From contig CM029664.1 in the NCBI GenBank assembly GCA_017311315.1, positions 42,972,640 through 43,036,639 on the forward strand: a stretch of DNA of 64,000 nucleotides, read 5' to 3'. This document shows, piece after piece, positions 22,198 to 33,763 of this stretch. The notes below the pieces were generated by a model. The model worked only from the letters and a program-made list of their open reading frames with translations, made no database searches and had not been told where the DNA came from. The position numbers and the translations under genes are program-made. Position 1 is the first letter of the stretch. Each line of letters begins with the position of its first letter. This stretch comes from Dendrocalamus latiflorus. Taxonomy: Eukaryota > Streptophyta > Magnoliopsida > Poales > Poaceae.

Positions 22198-22700
22198 GGT
22201 TGCACTGCAATCACAAATCTTCGCCTTTTTTTACTATAAGCATAACAGAGTACGGCTCTATGGGCAAAGTATCGCGAATGAGCGACATGTTCAGTTACGG
22301 GATCATGCTTCTTGAAGTCTTCATAGGGAAGAAGGCAACCGACACCAAGTTCACCGGAGAACTGAGCTTGAGGGAGTGGGTGAACCAAGCATCGTCCCAT
22401 TAAGGTTTGCCGATGTCGTGGATCCTAACTTTTTTTCTAGACGATGGGACAAGAAGCAGCGGTGATCTCCAAGATGTTGGTTGGCCATCAGGGGAAGAAT
22501 CTTCCAACAACAGGACGAGCTGCCTAGCGCAAATACTGGATTCGGGTTTACAGTGCACGACAGACTTGCCTGAGGAAAGGATGATGATGAAGGATGTGGC
22601 AGCAAAGCTGGAGCGGATCAAGAAGGGTTCTCCTCCAGTTCAAGGGCGGAACTAAAATAAAATAATCGAGATTCACTACTTTACTATACGCGCGTATGTG
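22197..22700 (+). pseudogene. Partial duplicate of receptor kinase 1 (intron end, exon 2, 3' flank)
   Basis: It starts within the counterpart of the kinase 1 intron (ttgcactgcaatcac, matching 16976 onward). It carries the intron's cataacag acceptor and exon 2 from YGSMGKVSRMSDMFSYG to the stop, and extends into the 3' flank (ttcactactttacta). A small indel at about 22395-22402 shifts the frame. The kinase N-lobe, transmembrane and LRR regions are absent, so it cannot encode a receptor. The high identity to 16976-17470 indicates a recent duplication. Confidence 0.9.
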
Positions 22701-22718
22701 TACAGTAAAACGATTCTA

Positions 22719-22835
22719 TATCCAAGAGGTACATACTCCCACTTCTAATATGCATTTTTAATAGTCTCATTATACCTATTTATCTATTTGAGCATACTCT
22801 AATAATGATTATAAAATACTTCAAAGTGAGTTCCA
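22719..22835. repeat. Dispersed repeat, copy 2
   Basis: This is the partner of 21398-21514. The sequences diverge after 'agtgagttccat'. Confidence 0.85.
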
Positions 22836-22839
22836 TCAC

Positions 22840-23526
22840 ATCCTAGGACATGTGGAGATCAAAGGTTGATGATGCGTGCGAAAGCTACAGGAGGTGCGGT
22901 CCTGGAGGCTTCGACACGTGAGGAGTTTTGGAAGGTGTCCATAACTAAAGGTTTAGAGAATTTCGAAAACCTATATTCGGAAGGGTTTCGGGTCCCTTGA
23001 TTTTTGAAATCAGATAGGAGTTCGTGCCCGTGTTGATGAGGACACAGTTCGAGGCTCTAGCATTTAAAAGGAGAGATAGAGAGAGAGGTTAAGAGTAACT
23101 AGAGGATTTTTAGATGACTTTTTGGGTGAAAGCCGTTGACATTTTCATGGTAAGGTTTGAGGGGTGCCGTGAAGGCACTTTGTAGCCACTGAATATGATT
23201 TAGAAATAAAACATCAGATCTATTCCATAGAAAATTAGCCAGCGGCGGCTGCGTGTTTTTTTAAGAATCGTCTTTGACTCATTCTCATTCCGAGCAGTGC
23301 ATGCCAAGATAGCTTTCTTCCATCAACTTCACTTTCCTCGATCACATGCTATGTCGTTCACTCGATTAGTAGGCAGAGCATATCAAAGCACGTCAACTCG
23401 GTGGTGTCACGCACAGCCATGGCTTCTTTAGTTGTTAGTTCAATCCAATGCAGATCGTCCTCGATAATTCGAAAAGAAACCAGTACAATCATTCGCCCCC
23501 CTCTGATTGCGGTATTCGATCCTACA
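22840..23526 (+). repeat. Probable 5' LTR of a copia-type element
   Basis: It ends in ...gatcctaca, immediately before the primer-binding site tggtatcagagc. The 3' part, with 'caatcattcgcccccctc', resembles rice copia LTR ends. An AATAAA is near 23206. The left boundary is not certain. Confidence 0.5.
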
Positions 23527-23528
23527 AG

Positions 23529-23540
23529 TGGTATCAGAGC
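23529..23540 (+). promoter_or_regulatory. Primer-binding site, initiator tRNA-Met type
   Basis: The sequence tggtatcagagc is the standard plant copia primer site, complementary to the 3' end of initiator tRNA-Met. Confidence 0.8.
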
Positions 23541-24129
23541 AGGTTGCTATAGCATCAGAGAGGTATGTGAACTGTCCTCCAATGCTAGATAGGATTGATT
23601 TCGCTTTTTGAAAGAGCCGTATGCAAGCATAAATTGAGACTCAAGGTAGTGATATTTAGAATAAAGTTTCTAGACCTTATGAGGTTTCTGCGACTGTTAC
23701 TAATCTAAATAAAACAGATGTTCATTTAAACGCTCAAACTCGTAACTCGCTATTTCAAGGGATTTCTCACAAGGACTTTGATCATGTAGCTCATATTATG
23801 TCTGCCCACTTAATATAAAAAACTCTTTGCGATTATCATGAAAAAATCACTAAAATTAAGAAAGTGCATAAAAATCTTTATTAAAAAGGATATTTTGATT
23901 TTGCTATAATGCTTGGTGTTGTGGCTACTGACCAAATAGTAAAGTAGGAGAGTAGTATAGTGGTTATGAGGGATGAATAATGCTTGCCCCTTCTCCATGT
24001 TTAGGGCGTGTATATATTTCTCCATGAAGCACAATTACAATCTTACCCTTATAGTCATATGTCTCCCATAAGAGTATATAGGTCATTGCATATATCATAT
24101 TGAACCTTACAATTCCCTAACAGGCTGGA

Positions 24130-25220
24130 TGGACTCAGGTGGGGGCCACCCCTACTATACCTGGTGAATCTATTGATGATCTTTTTGCTTGCTTTGAGAA
24201 AATATTGAGTAATTTGTGTGGTGTTAATGTTATTTCTGCTGATGAAGATAATGCAACTAAACTTTTGAGATCTTTATGTTCTGAATGGTTGATGGTTGTC
24301 ACAACTATTAATCAAACCGTCGATCTAGATACTTTAACCATGGATGATCTTGTGATGAAAAACTAAAATTTGCTACTGATGAAATTGAAAAGTTCAAGTT
24401 TAGTTCTTTTACATGTTTACAGTCAAGTGTTTCAAATACTCAATTTAAAGCTTACTCTAACTGTGAATTGCTAGAAGCAAGATTAATTCGTCTCAAGAAT
24501 CAATTGAACAAATACTTTATTATGACACTTTCTTGCCCTAACTATCATAAGCTTAATATTGAAATAGAAGCATTGACTAGATAACTTAATGATTTTACTA
24601 AAAAGATAGATTGGCTCGGTCTAGTGCTTTTAAAAATCTTGTGAATGAAGTTGTTAAATGCCCAACCTATCCCGCTTTAACTAAAGAAAATAAGTACCTT
24701 AAGGATACTTTAGAGAGATTTTTCTTTAGGAAGAAAAATATGAATATGATTCTAGACAAATCAAAAACAAGTGTGAAAAATCATGATCTAATATTTAATT
24801 TTGTTAAATATGCCAAGAATAATCCCCTTAAGTTAGTTAAGTTTCTTGAACCTAGAAAAATTGAAATAAAATCTGAACCGAAATAAATTGTGTTTAAATC
24901 TGCTAGTATAGCAAAGGACCCCTCTACCAAAGTGGGTGTTGTGAAGTCAACAGATATGACTTTTTATCAAGTCAAGTATCAATGCACCTATTGTGCTAGA
25001 GGTGGTCATTTGGTTCAATTTTGCTTTCAAAAAGCGAAAAAAGAAAAGAGAGATAGGTTAAGAATGTTTTCTCATTCTGGATTGGAATATGTGCAAGCTT
25101 CTTATCGTTGCTTTAGTCCCTCTAATCAACTATCTATAGGTTTTGGACATTTTACGATAGGACCGGTTAGACCATCATTAAACTTGCGGTCAGACCGGCC
25201 ACATAATGGCGGTTAGACCA
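24130..25220 (+). pseudogene. Copia-type gag remnant with zinc knuckle
   Basis: The open pieces are 24139-24366, 24611-24886 and 24890-25216, broken by stops and frameshifts. The first carries gag features of TNT1/copia elements (IPGESIDDLFACFEKIL, then ATKLLRSL). The last has a retroviral-type knuckle, CTYCARGGHLVQFCF. No protease, integrase or reverse transcriptase follows. The element is truncated and dead. Confidence 0.7.
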
Positions 25221-25252
25221 GCCTCTAGCCAGACCAATTTCTCAACGGTGGT

Positions 25253-26900
25253 ATGATCGGTAGCGCACAAATGCTAAAATTTTTGTTCGATCATTATCGT
25301 TGCCTGCTGTTACCCCTGTTCATCTGTATCTCAGCTACCCCTGAGGAAGAGGTGGCGCTGGCGGCGGCGGTTTTCGGCCGGACGCGGGGGAGCGGGGAAA
25401 GAAGGAGGAGGAGGCGCAGGGAGGTGGGGGCGGAGGTAGGCAATAGCGGCGAGGATGGGCGCGCGGAGAGGGAGGAGGCGAGCGGCATGAGGAGGGAGGA
25501 GGCGAGCGGCATGAGGAGGGAGGAGGCGGGGAGGCCGGTGGCGAAGAGGTGGGGGAAGAGGGAGGCGGACGGGGCGGCTCAGGAGGAGAGGAAGGTGAGG
25601 GAGGGGAGGGAGAGGGGCAGGGAGGTGGCGGCGGAGGAGGAGGAGCGGAGGGGTAAGGGCATTTTTGTCCAGAGTGCTAAATCCCGAAGCGAAATGAATC
25701 TTTTGGTGGTAATTTCCGGAGCCCGGTTTTTTTGGTGGTATTTTCCGAAAGCAGTGACCTTTCAGTGCTACTGAACAAATTTTCCCATAAAATAAAATGT
25801 TCTACACCTTTTGTTTTAATGTTCTAACAATTCATTGACAATGTTTCATGCATTAAGTTCTAAGAAGGAATGGTCAATGTTCTGCTCATTCGGTTTCAAT
25901 ATTCTAACAGTTCGTCAATAATATTCCAATAGTTCATTAACAATGTTACAGTGGTAGGACAAATGTAAACAAATTCAAACCTATTAGTGAAACAAATCCA
26001 AATTGTTAGTAGAACATTTGTCATAATATCAAAAACGATGTCGTGACCACATAATAGGAAACACGATAATTCAAATGCATTGTGAATCGGATACTCGGCT
26101 TAAAAGTTATAGGATTTTAAATTTTCGAAATCACTTTTGAAACCCGCTGGCATCAGCTATTCCTGTCTCCTTGCGAGTTTTCCAGCCTTGTCTCAAACAT
26201 GGGCCGTGAGCGGCGGATGGTTACATGCCGCGCACGCGGCATACAGGATTTTGCCGTCCCTCTCGCCTCGGCTCGGTGACTCAAGACTGGCCCATCTGGT
26301 GGGCACGGCGGGCTATGCGTGTTGGCCTCACTTAGAGCAGCCGGCCGACAGTACGAGTTAGCGCGCGGTTGGCAATGGCATGGCCGTTTGGTTCGTCTCG
26401 TCCGGTACGGTGCGGAGTTCGCTCGGAGATCGGAGTAAAAGCAGCGTAAAACCGGAGTACGGGTACGGTACCGCGCGGAGTTCGTTCGTCCGTTACGCAT
26501 GATTTTCCGGCGGCGCGATCTGACAAGCTGCCTCATCGATCAATCAAATACAGTTCCCGTTCGCGGTTTCCACGTTTCGTGCGCGGCAGATGTCCGGATA
26601 TCCCCCCACATGCCCAGGGTTTCCACTCGAAGTGAGACCGGAGGTGCCGGCACCGCACGCACGGGCGCGGACCGGTCGGCAGTCGGCACGGCACGGCCAT
26701 TTGGTCGACTCGCGCGGCGGGCTGCGTCGCATCGGCATGGAGATGGGGGCGGTTTCGTCCCGTCGTCACCGTGCCAACGTAGCTACTGCTGGCGCAAGGC
26801 TCCAATTGCAGGACAAATACCGTCGTTACCGAGCCTTTGTTCCATTTTTTGGTGGTGACAGGTGCATTGCATGAATGGTTTCTTTTTCTCTCGACAATAT
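25253..26900. other. GC-rich islands without a recognisable gene
   Basis: 25330-25660 is a purine-rich stretch (gaggaggcg repeats), giving Arg/Glu-rich ORFs of low complexity. 25800-26100 is AT-rich. 26140-26870 is CpG-rich, with overlapping ORFs of 64-127 codons on both strands. None has a domain or consistent splice sites. Confidence 0.35.
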
Positions 26901-26929
26901 CCAAGAGGACTATCGTATCTGTACCGGCC

Positions 26930-27182
26930 TAGGGGTGGAAAAAATGTTTGTTAGTACCGCTCGTTGGCTTGGTTCAAAATTGTTTTAATTATATTTGTTA
27001 ATTGGTTAAACATTAAAATAAGTTGATTTCAAATGAATTTGAATCTTATTCTAGCTCGGCTCGGCTCGTTAGCTCGTTTCTAAAAGTACTTTTAAATTAC
27101 ACGTAAAATGATATTAAATAAAACTATGTCAATTTTAGAAAAAGCTCGATAAGACGAGGAGTTGGATTGATATCCACCCCTG
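26930..27182. mobile_element. Short hAT-like MITE (taggggtgga ends)
   Basis: The termini are 'ctaggggtggaa' and 'tatccacccctg'. The interior contains 'gctcggctcggctcgttagctcg', typical of a widespread plant MITE group. It is non-coding. The target duplication is not clear. Confidence 0.6.
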
Positions 27183-27529
27183 CCTACACTGGTAAAAAAT
27201 ATCATCCAAAAAATTTTCTAAATTTAAATTGATAAACAGTAATTTCAGACGTTAAGTCGGCTGAAGACCGGCCAATTCATATTTTGAGTTTAAATTTTGG
27301 TGATAAAATTTGGTTGATTTAAAATTGGCACCAAAGAGGATATGATATTTTTCTCGTTTTCGGTTTTTGAAACCTTTGGTAGGAGCAGCAAATTGCAGGA
27401 AACTATGGAATGGCATATCAAAAGAACTACGCAAACCTTCCTTGCAAACATCTCTCGTAATACTAATTGATTAGGACTAATCTGCCGCTTTTGTGACAAA
27501 GAACCGCACTAAATTGTTTGGTGGTGAAC

Positions 27530-28560
27530 CGCACCAAATTTAAAGACCATTGGATAATTTCAGTTAATGAACTCTAGATATATAAAAAGAACATAGGTCC
27601 ATGATCCATCACCCACTACAAGAATAGTTGTCCACCCTCCACCGAACACCACAAAGAAAAGAAAAAAAGAAAGTAAGGAAGGAAGAAAAGTTGTACACGT
27701 CCCTTACTCAGATATGATATTCCCATGATAGATATGAATGGCTCTACTATTTCACTGCAAGCAACCGGACAGAGATGTCCAGGAAAGCAGTAAGCTACTA
27801 TCATCAACTTGCACCGCTAAATCTGGGCTGTCAAGTTACAAAGTTGATAGCTTAAGGCCCTGTTTGGCACAGCTCCACCACCGACTCCTGAAGCTGTTTG
27901 GAGTCGTTTTGTGCTAAACGGGGTAAAACAAAATAGCTCCACCCAAGGAGTCCCTTAAAACGTGCTAAGACAAAAGATATGTACGAGATGGAGCTGAAAA
28001 AAGTAGCTCCACCCGGCTCCATCCGCAGGCCCGCATGCCACTGCCCTTGTACTTTCGTGAATTTACGCGATCTGCCACCGGTTTTAACGGGTCATCCCTA
28101 TGAAAAAAACGCATTAAATATTGGTTTTAACAGGTCATGCATATTTGTTTTAACGGGTCATTCCTATGCAAAAAAACGCATTAAATATTGGTTGCTAATA
28201 CTTTGTGTTATTTTAAATTTTAATTTTTTTTAATTCAAATTTACTCGGATGAAAAATCATGTAGAAACATACAGCTCTTGATGTTACTACAAGCCAAATA
28301 GACAGGGGTATATTGGACAATTGACATATCTCAACCATGCATGATAAAACAGGTGGAGCTGTTTTGCCAAACAGTCTACCAAAACAGCTCCAGTTCCACC
28401 GGTGGAGCTGTTCGTGGAGCTGAAGTAAAAAAAAACAGCTCCACTTGTGAAGTGGAGCCGTGCCAACCGGGCCTAATAGACTAATAGTGTAGTGAAATGG
28501 TGTGCTTGTGTGTAGGAATCAGAACACACTCGGCAGGTACGGACTCACGGTGACCAAAGA
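27530..28560. repeat. Duplicated non-coding unit A
   Basis: With the MITE at 27856-28473 removed, this aligns in order with unit B (28770-28884 plus 31644-31930). Shared blocks include 'agttaatgaa.tctaga', 'cactacaa.aa.agttg', 'cttact.agat', 'caactg.ctatttaa/cactgc', 'ggaat..gaac.cactc' and 'aggataacc/acggtgacc aaa.acaggaa'. I see no gene in either unit. Confidence 0.65.
27856..28473. mobile_element. Tourist-like MITE, 618 bp, TSD taa
   Basis: Imperfect terminal repeats ggccctgtttggcacagctcc and, inverted, ggcccggttggcacggctcc. A taa target duplication lies at 27853-27855 and 28474-28476. The interior is rich in 'agctcca' motifs. The features fit PIF/Harbinger-derived Tourist elements. It is inserted in unit A only. 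Confidence 0.85.
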
Positions 28561-28884
28561 CAGGAACCCTTTCGATTCTGTTAATATATATGTGCTAAAC
28601 AATGAGGCAGCTGTGTCATGTGATCAAGTAATAAGAAGCAGCTTTTCAACCGAGCTTAAAAGCGATCTACGGAAAGAATAGCACTAGTTAGTTCATCCAT
28701 GAGAATTAAATTAGCAAACCTAACATCACAGAAGAACAGCACCAAAAATTAAATATTTGCAAGGTGCCATCAAATAGTTTTAGTTAATGAAGTCTAGAAA
28801 TGAAATACTGATTGGTTCATCATAACGCACTACAAAAACAGTTGCCCACCGTATCCCAAAAAAACTTCTGTACAGGTCGCTTAC

Positions 28885-31643
28885 TGTAGCACCCTAAAAA
28901 TCTGCATTTCAAAAATCAATCTTATCTATAACTCTCCCACCTTTATCTCAATATCACTCTAAAAAAACCCATCTATCCCTAATATCTCTCTCCCATCTTC
29001 CATCTCTATCAATCTCTCTCTTGGATCCGTGACTAGGACGGCGGCGTTGGGCGGCGGCATCGTCGGGCACGGCTTGGCCAGTGGCGGCGCGGCCGAGCGG
29101 CAGCAGAGCCGAAAGATGACTTGTAAGCGGCACGGACGGCGACCGTCCATGTGGAAGCCAGTCTTCGTTCTCAGGCTCACGCTGTTTCGCAGCACTTCTT
29201 CGTCCTCGCTTGCTTTGCGCGGTGATTGATTCGATCGAGGAGCAACACCGGATGGAAAGTCGACGATGTCACGATAAGGAGTTCGCGGCTGCACGGATGG
29301 AAAGAAGCCAGCACATCTCCACGGTCTGTCGGTCGGCGTGCCACCGGTGCACTAGTCATCACGCGCGAGTCCTAGGCCATTGCACGGTCTTCGATCTTCT
29401 CCGTCATGGCTCCTCAGTCTTCGATCGTCATGCTCGATCCTTGCGTCAACAAATCAACGCAGCAGCACCTCAAATTGATTCACATCGTAATCAAAGCGTC
29501 AGTTTAGCTAAATTGATTCACATCGTAATCAAAGCTCTCACGGCCACCACCAACTTTACGCAAATTGATCAATGCTCTCCGGGAAGAAAAGTCCAAGCAC
29601 TAAATTGATTCACATCGTAATCAAAGCGTCAGTATGCAATGAGTTGAATGAGCATTGATAGAAGGCAATTATTCTACTCTCTTCACCCGCATGCAAGTTG
29701 ATATTGATGGTATTAATTAATCCAGATAGCATTAGTTGAGGAAGATTGATTAGGCCTATAGATTCAGATTCGCATGTGGTTTTTGAGGAAGCTTTCGTGC
29801 AGATATGTATTCTAGATCCTTCGTGCAGCGTATCCGCTAAACGTGCTTAAGCCAAGTACCTCGCGGCCGTAATCTTTCTGTTTCGCATATCACGTATTTT
29901 CAGTTTACTTGTCACCTTGTCATTTAGTATAATTATCATGTCACTTATGCTCGCTTGGCTAATATCATATCATTAAAGTTACATGTCTACTATCATATCA
30001 TTAAAATTACCTAGCTGTTGACATATTGCTAAACCTTACCTGGTTATTATTACATCACCAATGCTTGTTTAATTTTTATCATATTACCAATAATTGTTTG
30101 GTTATAGACTTTTAATATTGCCTATCTGTTTCACATGCTCTTAGGTTTATTAGAATGCTCAGTTAACTATATTCTAGGAATTATGCTTTAATTAGTGATA
30201 GTAATGCTTTGACCATTAACGGGGGTAACATATGAATATATTTAATTTAGGTTAAAATTATTAGCACTCCTTTTATATTAGGGTTGTTATGTTTTAGTTC
30301 CTAATACCATGATCCATTAACTATTTGATGTTGTATGTAGGTCATAACGGATTTATATGTGTATGATACATGTTAATCTGACTAATAATCACTTAACACA
30401 TAATAAAACTTGGATGAATGATAACCCTTGCGTGAGCTATGTTATAATACCCCTTTTAGATTAATTTCTAGATCTCGACCACCTTGTTATCATTTCATAC
30501 CGCCATCTCTTAGTTTTCTTAAATTCATATTACATAACATGTCTAGGGTGTATCAGTTACCTTATTATCACATTATCATTCCTTATCATCCTTATATCGG
30601 GAATCATGTTTCTCCATTTCCAACCTTAGCAAATCCTTTTACTTCTCCTAATCTTATCTTAACTTTCTCTTAGTTCCCTTAAATTCACACCATATACCAT
30701 ATTAATAATATAACGGTTACCTGGCCTGGGATTATCCGCATATAGAGCAGATTTTCACCCACCTGGTAATGTACAGGGGGCCGTACACTTTCGTTACTCA
30801 GGATATTACACCCCCGTCGGCGGTTATACAGTCGAGAACGATGGTGTGCCTGACTATTCTCGTATAACCGGGTATGTGGGGAGTAATCGCTAGTACCTTT
30901 GCCACAACTTACTAAATAACAATTATAACAGTTGACTAGATGACAGTTACCTGGCCTGGGGTCATCCACATATAAGGAAGATTCCCACCCACCTGGTAAC
31001 GTACAGGGGGCTGTACACTTTCGTTACTCAGGATATTACACTCCGTCGGCGGTTATACAGTTGAGGACGATGGTGCGCCTGACTATTCTCGTATAACCAG
31101 GTATGTAGGAAGTGATCGCCGGTGCCATTGTCATAACTTGCTAAATGACATTTATCTTTAATGCCACTATTCTTGTGATCTCTATCTCTAATCTGTATCA
31201 GTGTTTTCGATAACCTAGCTTTATTGCACTTAACTTGTATCAATTGCTTGCTTGCTTGCTTTGCTTGTTTTTTACATATCTTGCATACATTACCAGTCCT
31301 TTACTCACTGTGTTGCGACCGTTGTTGGGTACTTGCTGAGATTTTCAAATCTCACGCTTGCTCTTTTCATTCTCAGGTAAAAGGTCAGTGGAGTGATAGC
31401 ATCATGCATAGGTGGGAGCACTCAAGTTTTCAGCACCGTGGCTTGCCACTATTTGTTATTATTTGGTTAGATGTGGACCGGTCCCATAGTTCAAACATTT
31501 ATTTTAGTTTACGTTGGTTCTCTATTAACATACTTTTAAAGTTTCAATTTTCTCGTGATTTCTGTTATTGCTTTTTTTATTATTCTTCATTTTAGCGATG
31601 ACGTTCCATAGTAGTATTCCATATGGTTATATCGGACGCTACA
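28885..31643. mobile_element. Solo LTR or LTR-like element, 2759 bp, TSD cttac
   Basis: It begins tgtagcaccctaaaaatc and ends ggacgctaca. A perfect 5-bp target duplication, cttac, lies at 28880-28884 and 31644-31648. No gag or pol is inside. The TG...CA ends, the length and the 'cgctaca' end fit a long LTR of a Ty3/gypsy element left after recombination between two LTRs. It interrupts unit B. ORFs inside (for example 29210-29608) have no domain. Confidence 0.8.
30709..31147. repeat. Tandem duplication inside the solo LTR, about 235 bp per unit
   Basis: The units start at 'aacggttacctggcctggg' (about 30711) and 'acagttacctggcctgggg' (about 30949). They share 'gtacactttcgttactcagg', 'gtcggcggttatacagt' and 'gcctgactattctcgtataa'. 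Confidence 0.85.
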
Positions 31644-31648
31644 CTTAC

Positions 31649-32352
31649 TTAGATCAGATATGATACTGTGATGTCTAGATATGAAGGCCCTTCAGTTGAC
31701 TATTTAACTCCAAAGCAACCGAACAGAGAGTCCAAGGAGGCAGAATGCTACTGTCACCAACTTGAACTGCTGATAAACCTGGCCACCTTCAGTAATGTGC
31801 CAAGTTGCAGAGTCAACAGCTTAAGAATCATGTGAAATGGTTTACCGGTGTGTACGAATCGGAACGCACTCCTCCGATCAGGATTGACTCATTCAGGATA
31901 ACCAAAAACAGGGAATCCTGTTGCTTCTGTTAGTCCAACTATTCTGGTGTGAGAATGGAGGTCTCGAGGTCAGATGCCTGATTCGATAGCAGTTGACATA
32001 GTTTGTTTGCCCCGTAGACCAAGCAGCTCCTTCCTCTTGTATCAGTGGCACTAGAGCAGCCAGCAGTATCTGGCGAACTTTACACACACTTCAATAGCTT
32101 TTTTCCTGCTGAAATTTTTCCAAGAACGCCTGTGTATTCTCGACAAAAAAATCCACGAAAAAAGGGGTGCTTAGTGATTATTTGCCATCCTTTTACATTT
32201 CGCAACTTCTCAATAAATTTGGCCTAGAATTATATTACTTCTCATTTTCTCTTAGCAATCTCTAACTTACATAGAAGAAGCTTGCCACCTAGCTTAAAGT
32301 GATGTGTGTGAAATAATTGCGCTTATTAGTCCATTAATGAAAATGAAACTAG
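31649..32352. other. Non-coding remainder of unit B and flank
   Basis: 31649-31930 is the right half of duplicated unit B. The rest is AT-rich, with no supported gene. Confidence 0.45.
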
Positions 32353-32357
32353 CATAC

Positions 32358-32765
32358 TGTTGTGTACATTAGTACACAGGATAACTACCACTAGATGAGG
32401 CCAAACGACATGGTTTAAGAAGAAAGCGCTAAAAGAAAGGGCGCTCGATAAAGAGAGAGAAACTTAGCTTGAGAAGATTAGATGCACTCGGAAGGAAGAA
32501 GTTTCTTTGATTCATTCTTTTGCTTGAAAATAGTGATTACAATAGGCCTCCTTATATAGAGGGTTCTCATAACAATTACGCATAAGATCAATCTAAATAA
32601 TATCTTTCCTACATATAATGCCAAACAACTAATTCTTATCTTAGAAAACTAATCAAACTATTTAGGAAATAGATAATTTGGTAAGGAAAAAGCATTTTTA
32701 CTCGTGGGCCTGCTACTACAGTACCTACTGGTACTGTTCATGTGCAATAATTTCTGTAGGTAACA
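32358..32765 (-). repeat. 3' LTR of the compact element
   Basis: 408 bp. It pairs with 33340-33763; both begin tgttgtgtacatt and end in a taaca terminus. Confidence 0.88.
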
Positions 32766-32779
32766 ACTTCTCCCCTCCT

Positions 32780-33313
32780 TCACACACAGCTCATCCTCGA
32801 GCTGTGGTAGTGGCCATGGCAACCATCCTTGGCAGCCCACCACGACAAGCGTCCGTGACGCCTTGCGTTAGTGCGTAGCAAGTAGCCGATTGCTGTTAAT
32901 AGCGAAGGCACAGGAACCTTAACATTGCCCAACGTTAACGAACGCTCCACCGACAAAGATAGTGAGTGCAGGGTAGTGTTGTTGCCCTTTCCACCACCAG
33001 ATGCAATAGATGGGTGAGGAATACGATGACGTCGTGACCTCCCATATGCCACACACCACGTTCCACACCTCCAAAGGTATGGCAGTGGTCGACGGTGTGG
33101 AGAACACGACCGCGGTATAGCGGCAACGTTCTTCCTTAGCGACGACATCATGTCCAGTGATGGCCCCAGTGCCAGAGACAATGGCCGCGGTGCATTCATC
33201 GCAGCAGCATGTCTTGCCTCCTCCTCAATCGCTGCACTTATCTCCTGCAACCTTGCCAGGATCTGGTCACATGTAGCCCTTACGGACTTGATATCATCGA
33301 CAACAGAAGCCAT
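32780..33313 (-). CDS. 177-codon ORF inside the compact LTR element
   Basis: ATG 33313 lies just after the primer site, so it would be the first ORF of the element RNA. The first 40 residues (SVRATCDQILARLQEISAAI and following) look like a coiled-coil helix. The rest is Arg/His/Pro-rich and unlike any family I know. It has no protease or polymerase motif and no zinc knuckle. It may be a relic of a gag start fused to captured sequence, or non-coding. Confidence 0.4.
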   Translation of the reverse strand: MASVVDDIKSVRATCDQILARLQEISAAIEEEARHAAAMNAPRPLSLALGPSLDMMSSLRKNVAAIPRSCSPHRRPLPYLWRCGTWCVAYGRSRRHRIPHPSIASGGGKGNNTTLHSLSLSVERSLTLGNVKVPVPSLLTAIGYLLRTNARRHGRLSWWAAKDGCHGHYHSSRMSCV

Positions 33314-33339
33314 GAAGGATCGACGGCTTTAATACCAAC

Positions 33340-33763
33340 TGTTGTGTACATTGGTACACAAAGGGATAACTACTGGTAGATGAGGCCAAACAACATGGCT
33401 TGAGGAGAAAGCACTAAGAGAACGAGGGCACTCGATAAAGGGAGGGAGGAACTCAGCTAGAGAAGATTAGATGCACTCGGAAGGGAGAGGTTTCTTTGAT
33501 TCATTCTTTCTTGTTTGAGAATAGTGATTACAATAGGCCTTCTTATATCGAGGGTTCTCCTAACAATTATGGATATGATCAATCCAAATAATATCTTTCC
33601 TAACTAATAGATATGATGCTAAACAACTAATCCTTATCTTAGAAAACTAATTAAACTATTTTGGAAATAGATAATTTGGTAGGAAAGAAGCATTCCTCCT
33701 CGTAGGCCTACTGCTATAGTACCCGTGAGTACTGTTCATGTGTAATAATTCCTGTAGATAACA
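33340..33763 (-). repeat. 5' LTR of the compact element
   Basis: 424 bp. It lies next to the primer-binding site on the minus strand. Confidence 0.88.

Larger units (their letters stand above)
32358..33763 (-). mobile_element. Compact non-autonomous copia-type LTR retrotransposon, TSD catac
   Basis: The whole 1406-bp element is flanked by catac at 32353-32357 and 33764-33768. LTRs are 32358-32765 and 33340-33763, both tgttgtgtacatt...taaca, with indels between them. On the minus strand a primer site ttggtattaaagcc adjoins the 33340 LTR, and a polypurine tract (gaaggaggggagaag) adjoins the 32765 LTR. The interior is only about 574 bp and lacks gag-pol. It resembles TRIM/SMART-like elements that depend on an autonomous partner. 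Confidence 0.9.

Noticed and set aside
21925..22200. CRISPR-like array
   Set aside because: Units of 27 bp are contiguous with no spacers, and the genome is a plant; it is a minisatellite.
26153..26904. Possible gene in the CpG-rich island
   Set aside because: Overlapping ORFs on both strands without domain, splice pattern or start context.
29210..29608. 132-codon ORF as a host gene
   Set aside because: It lies inside the solo LTR and shows no domain.
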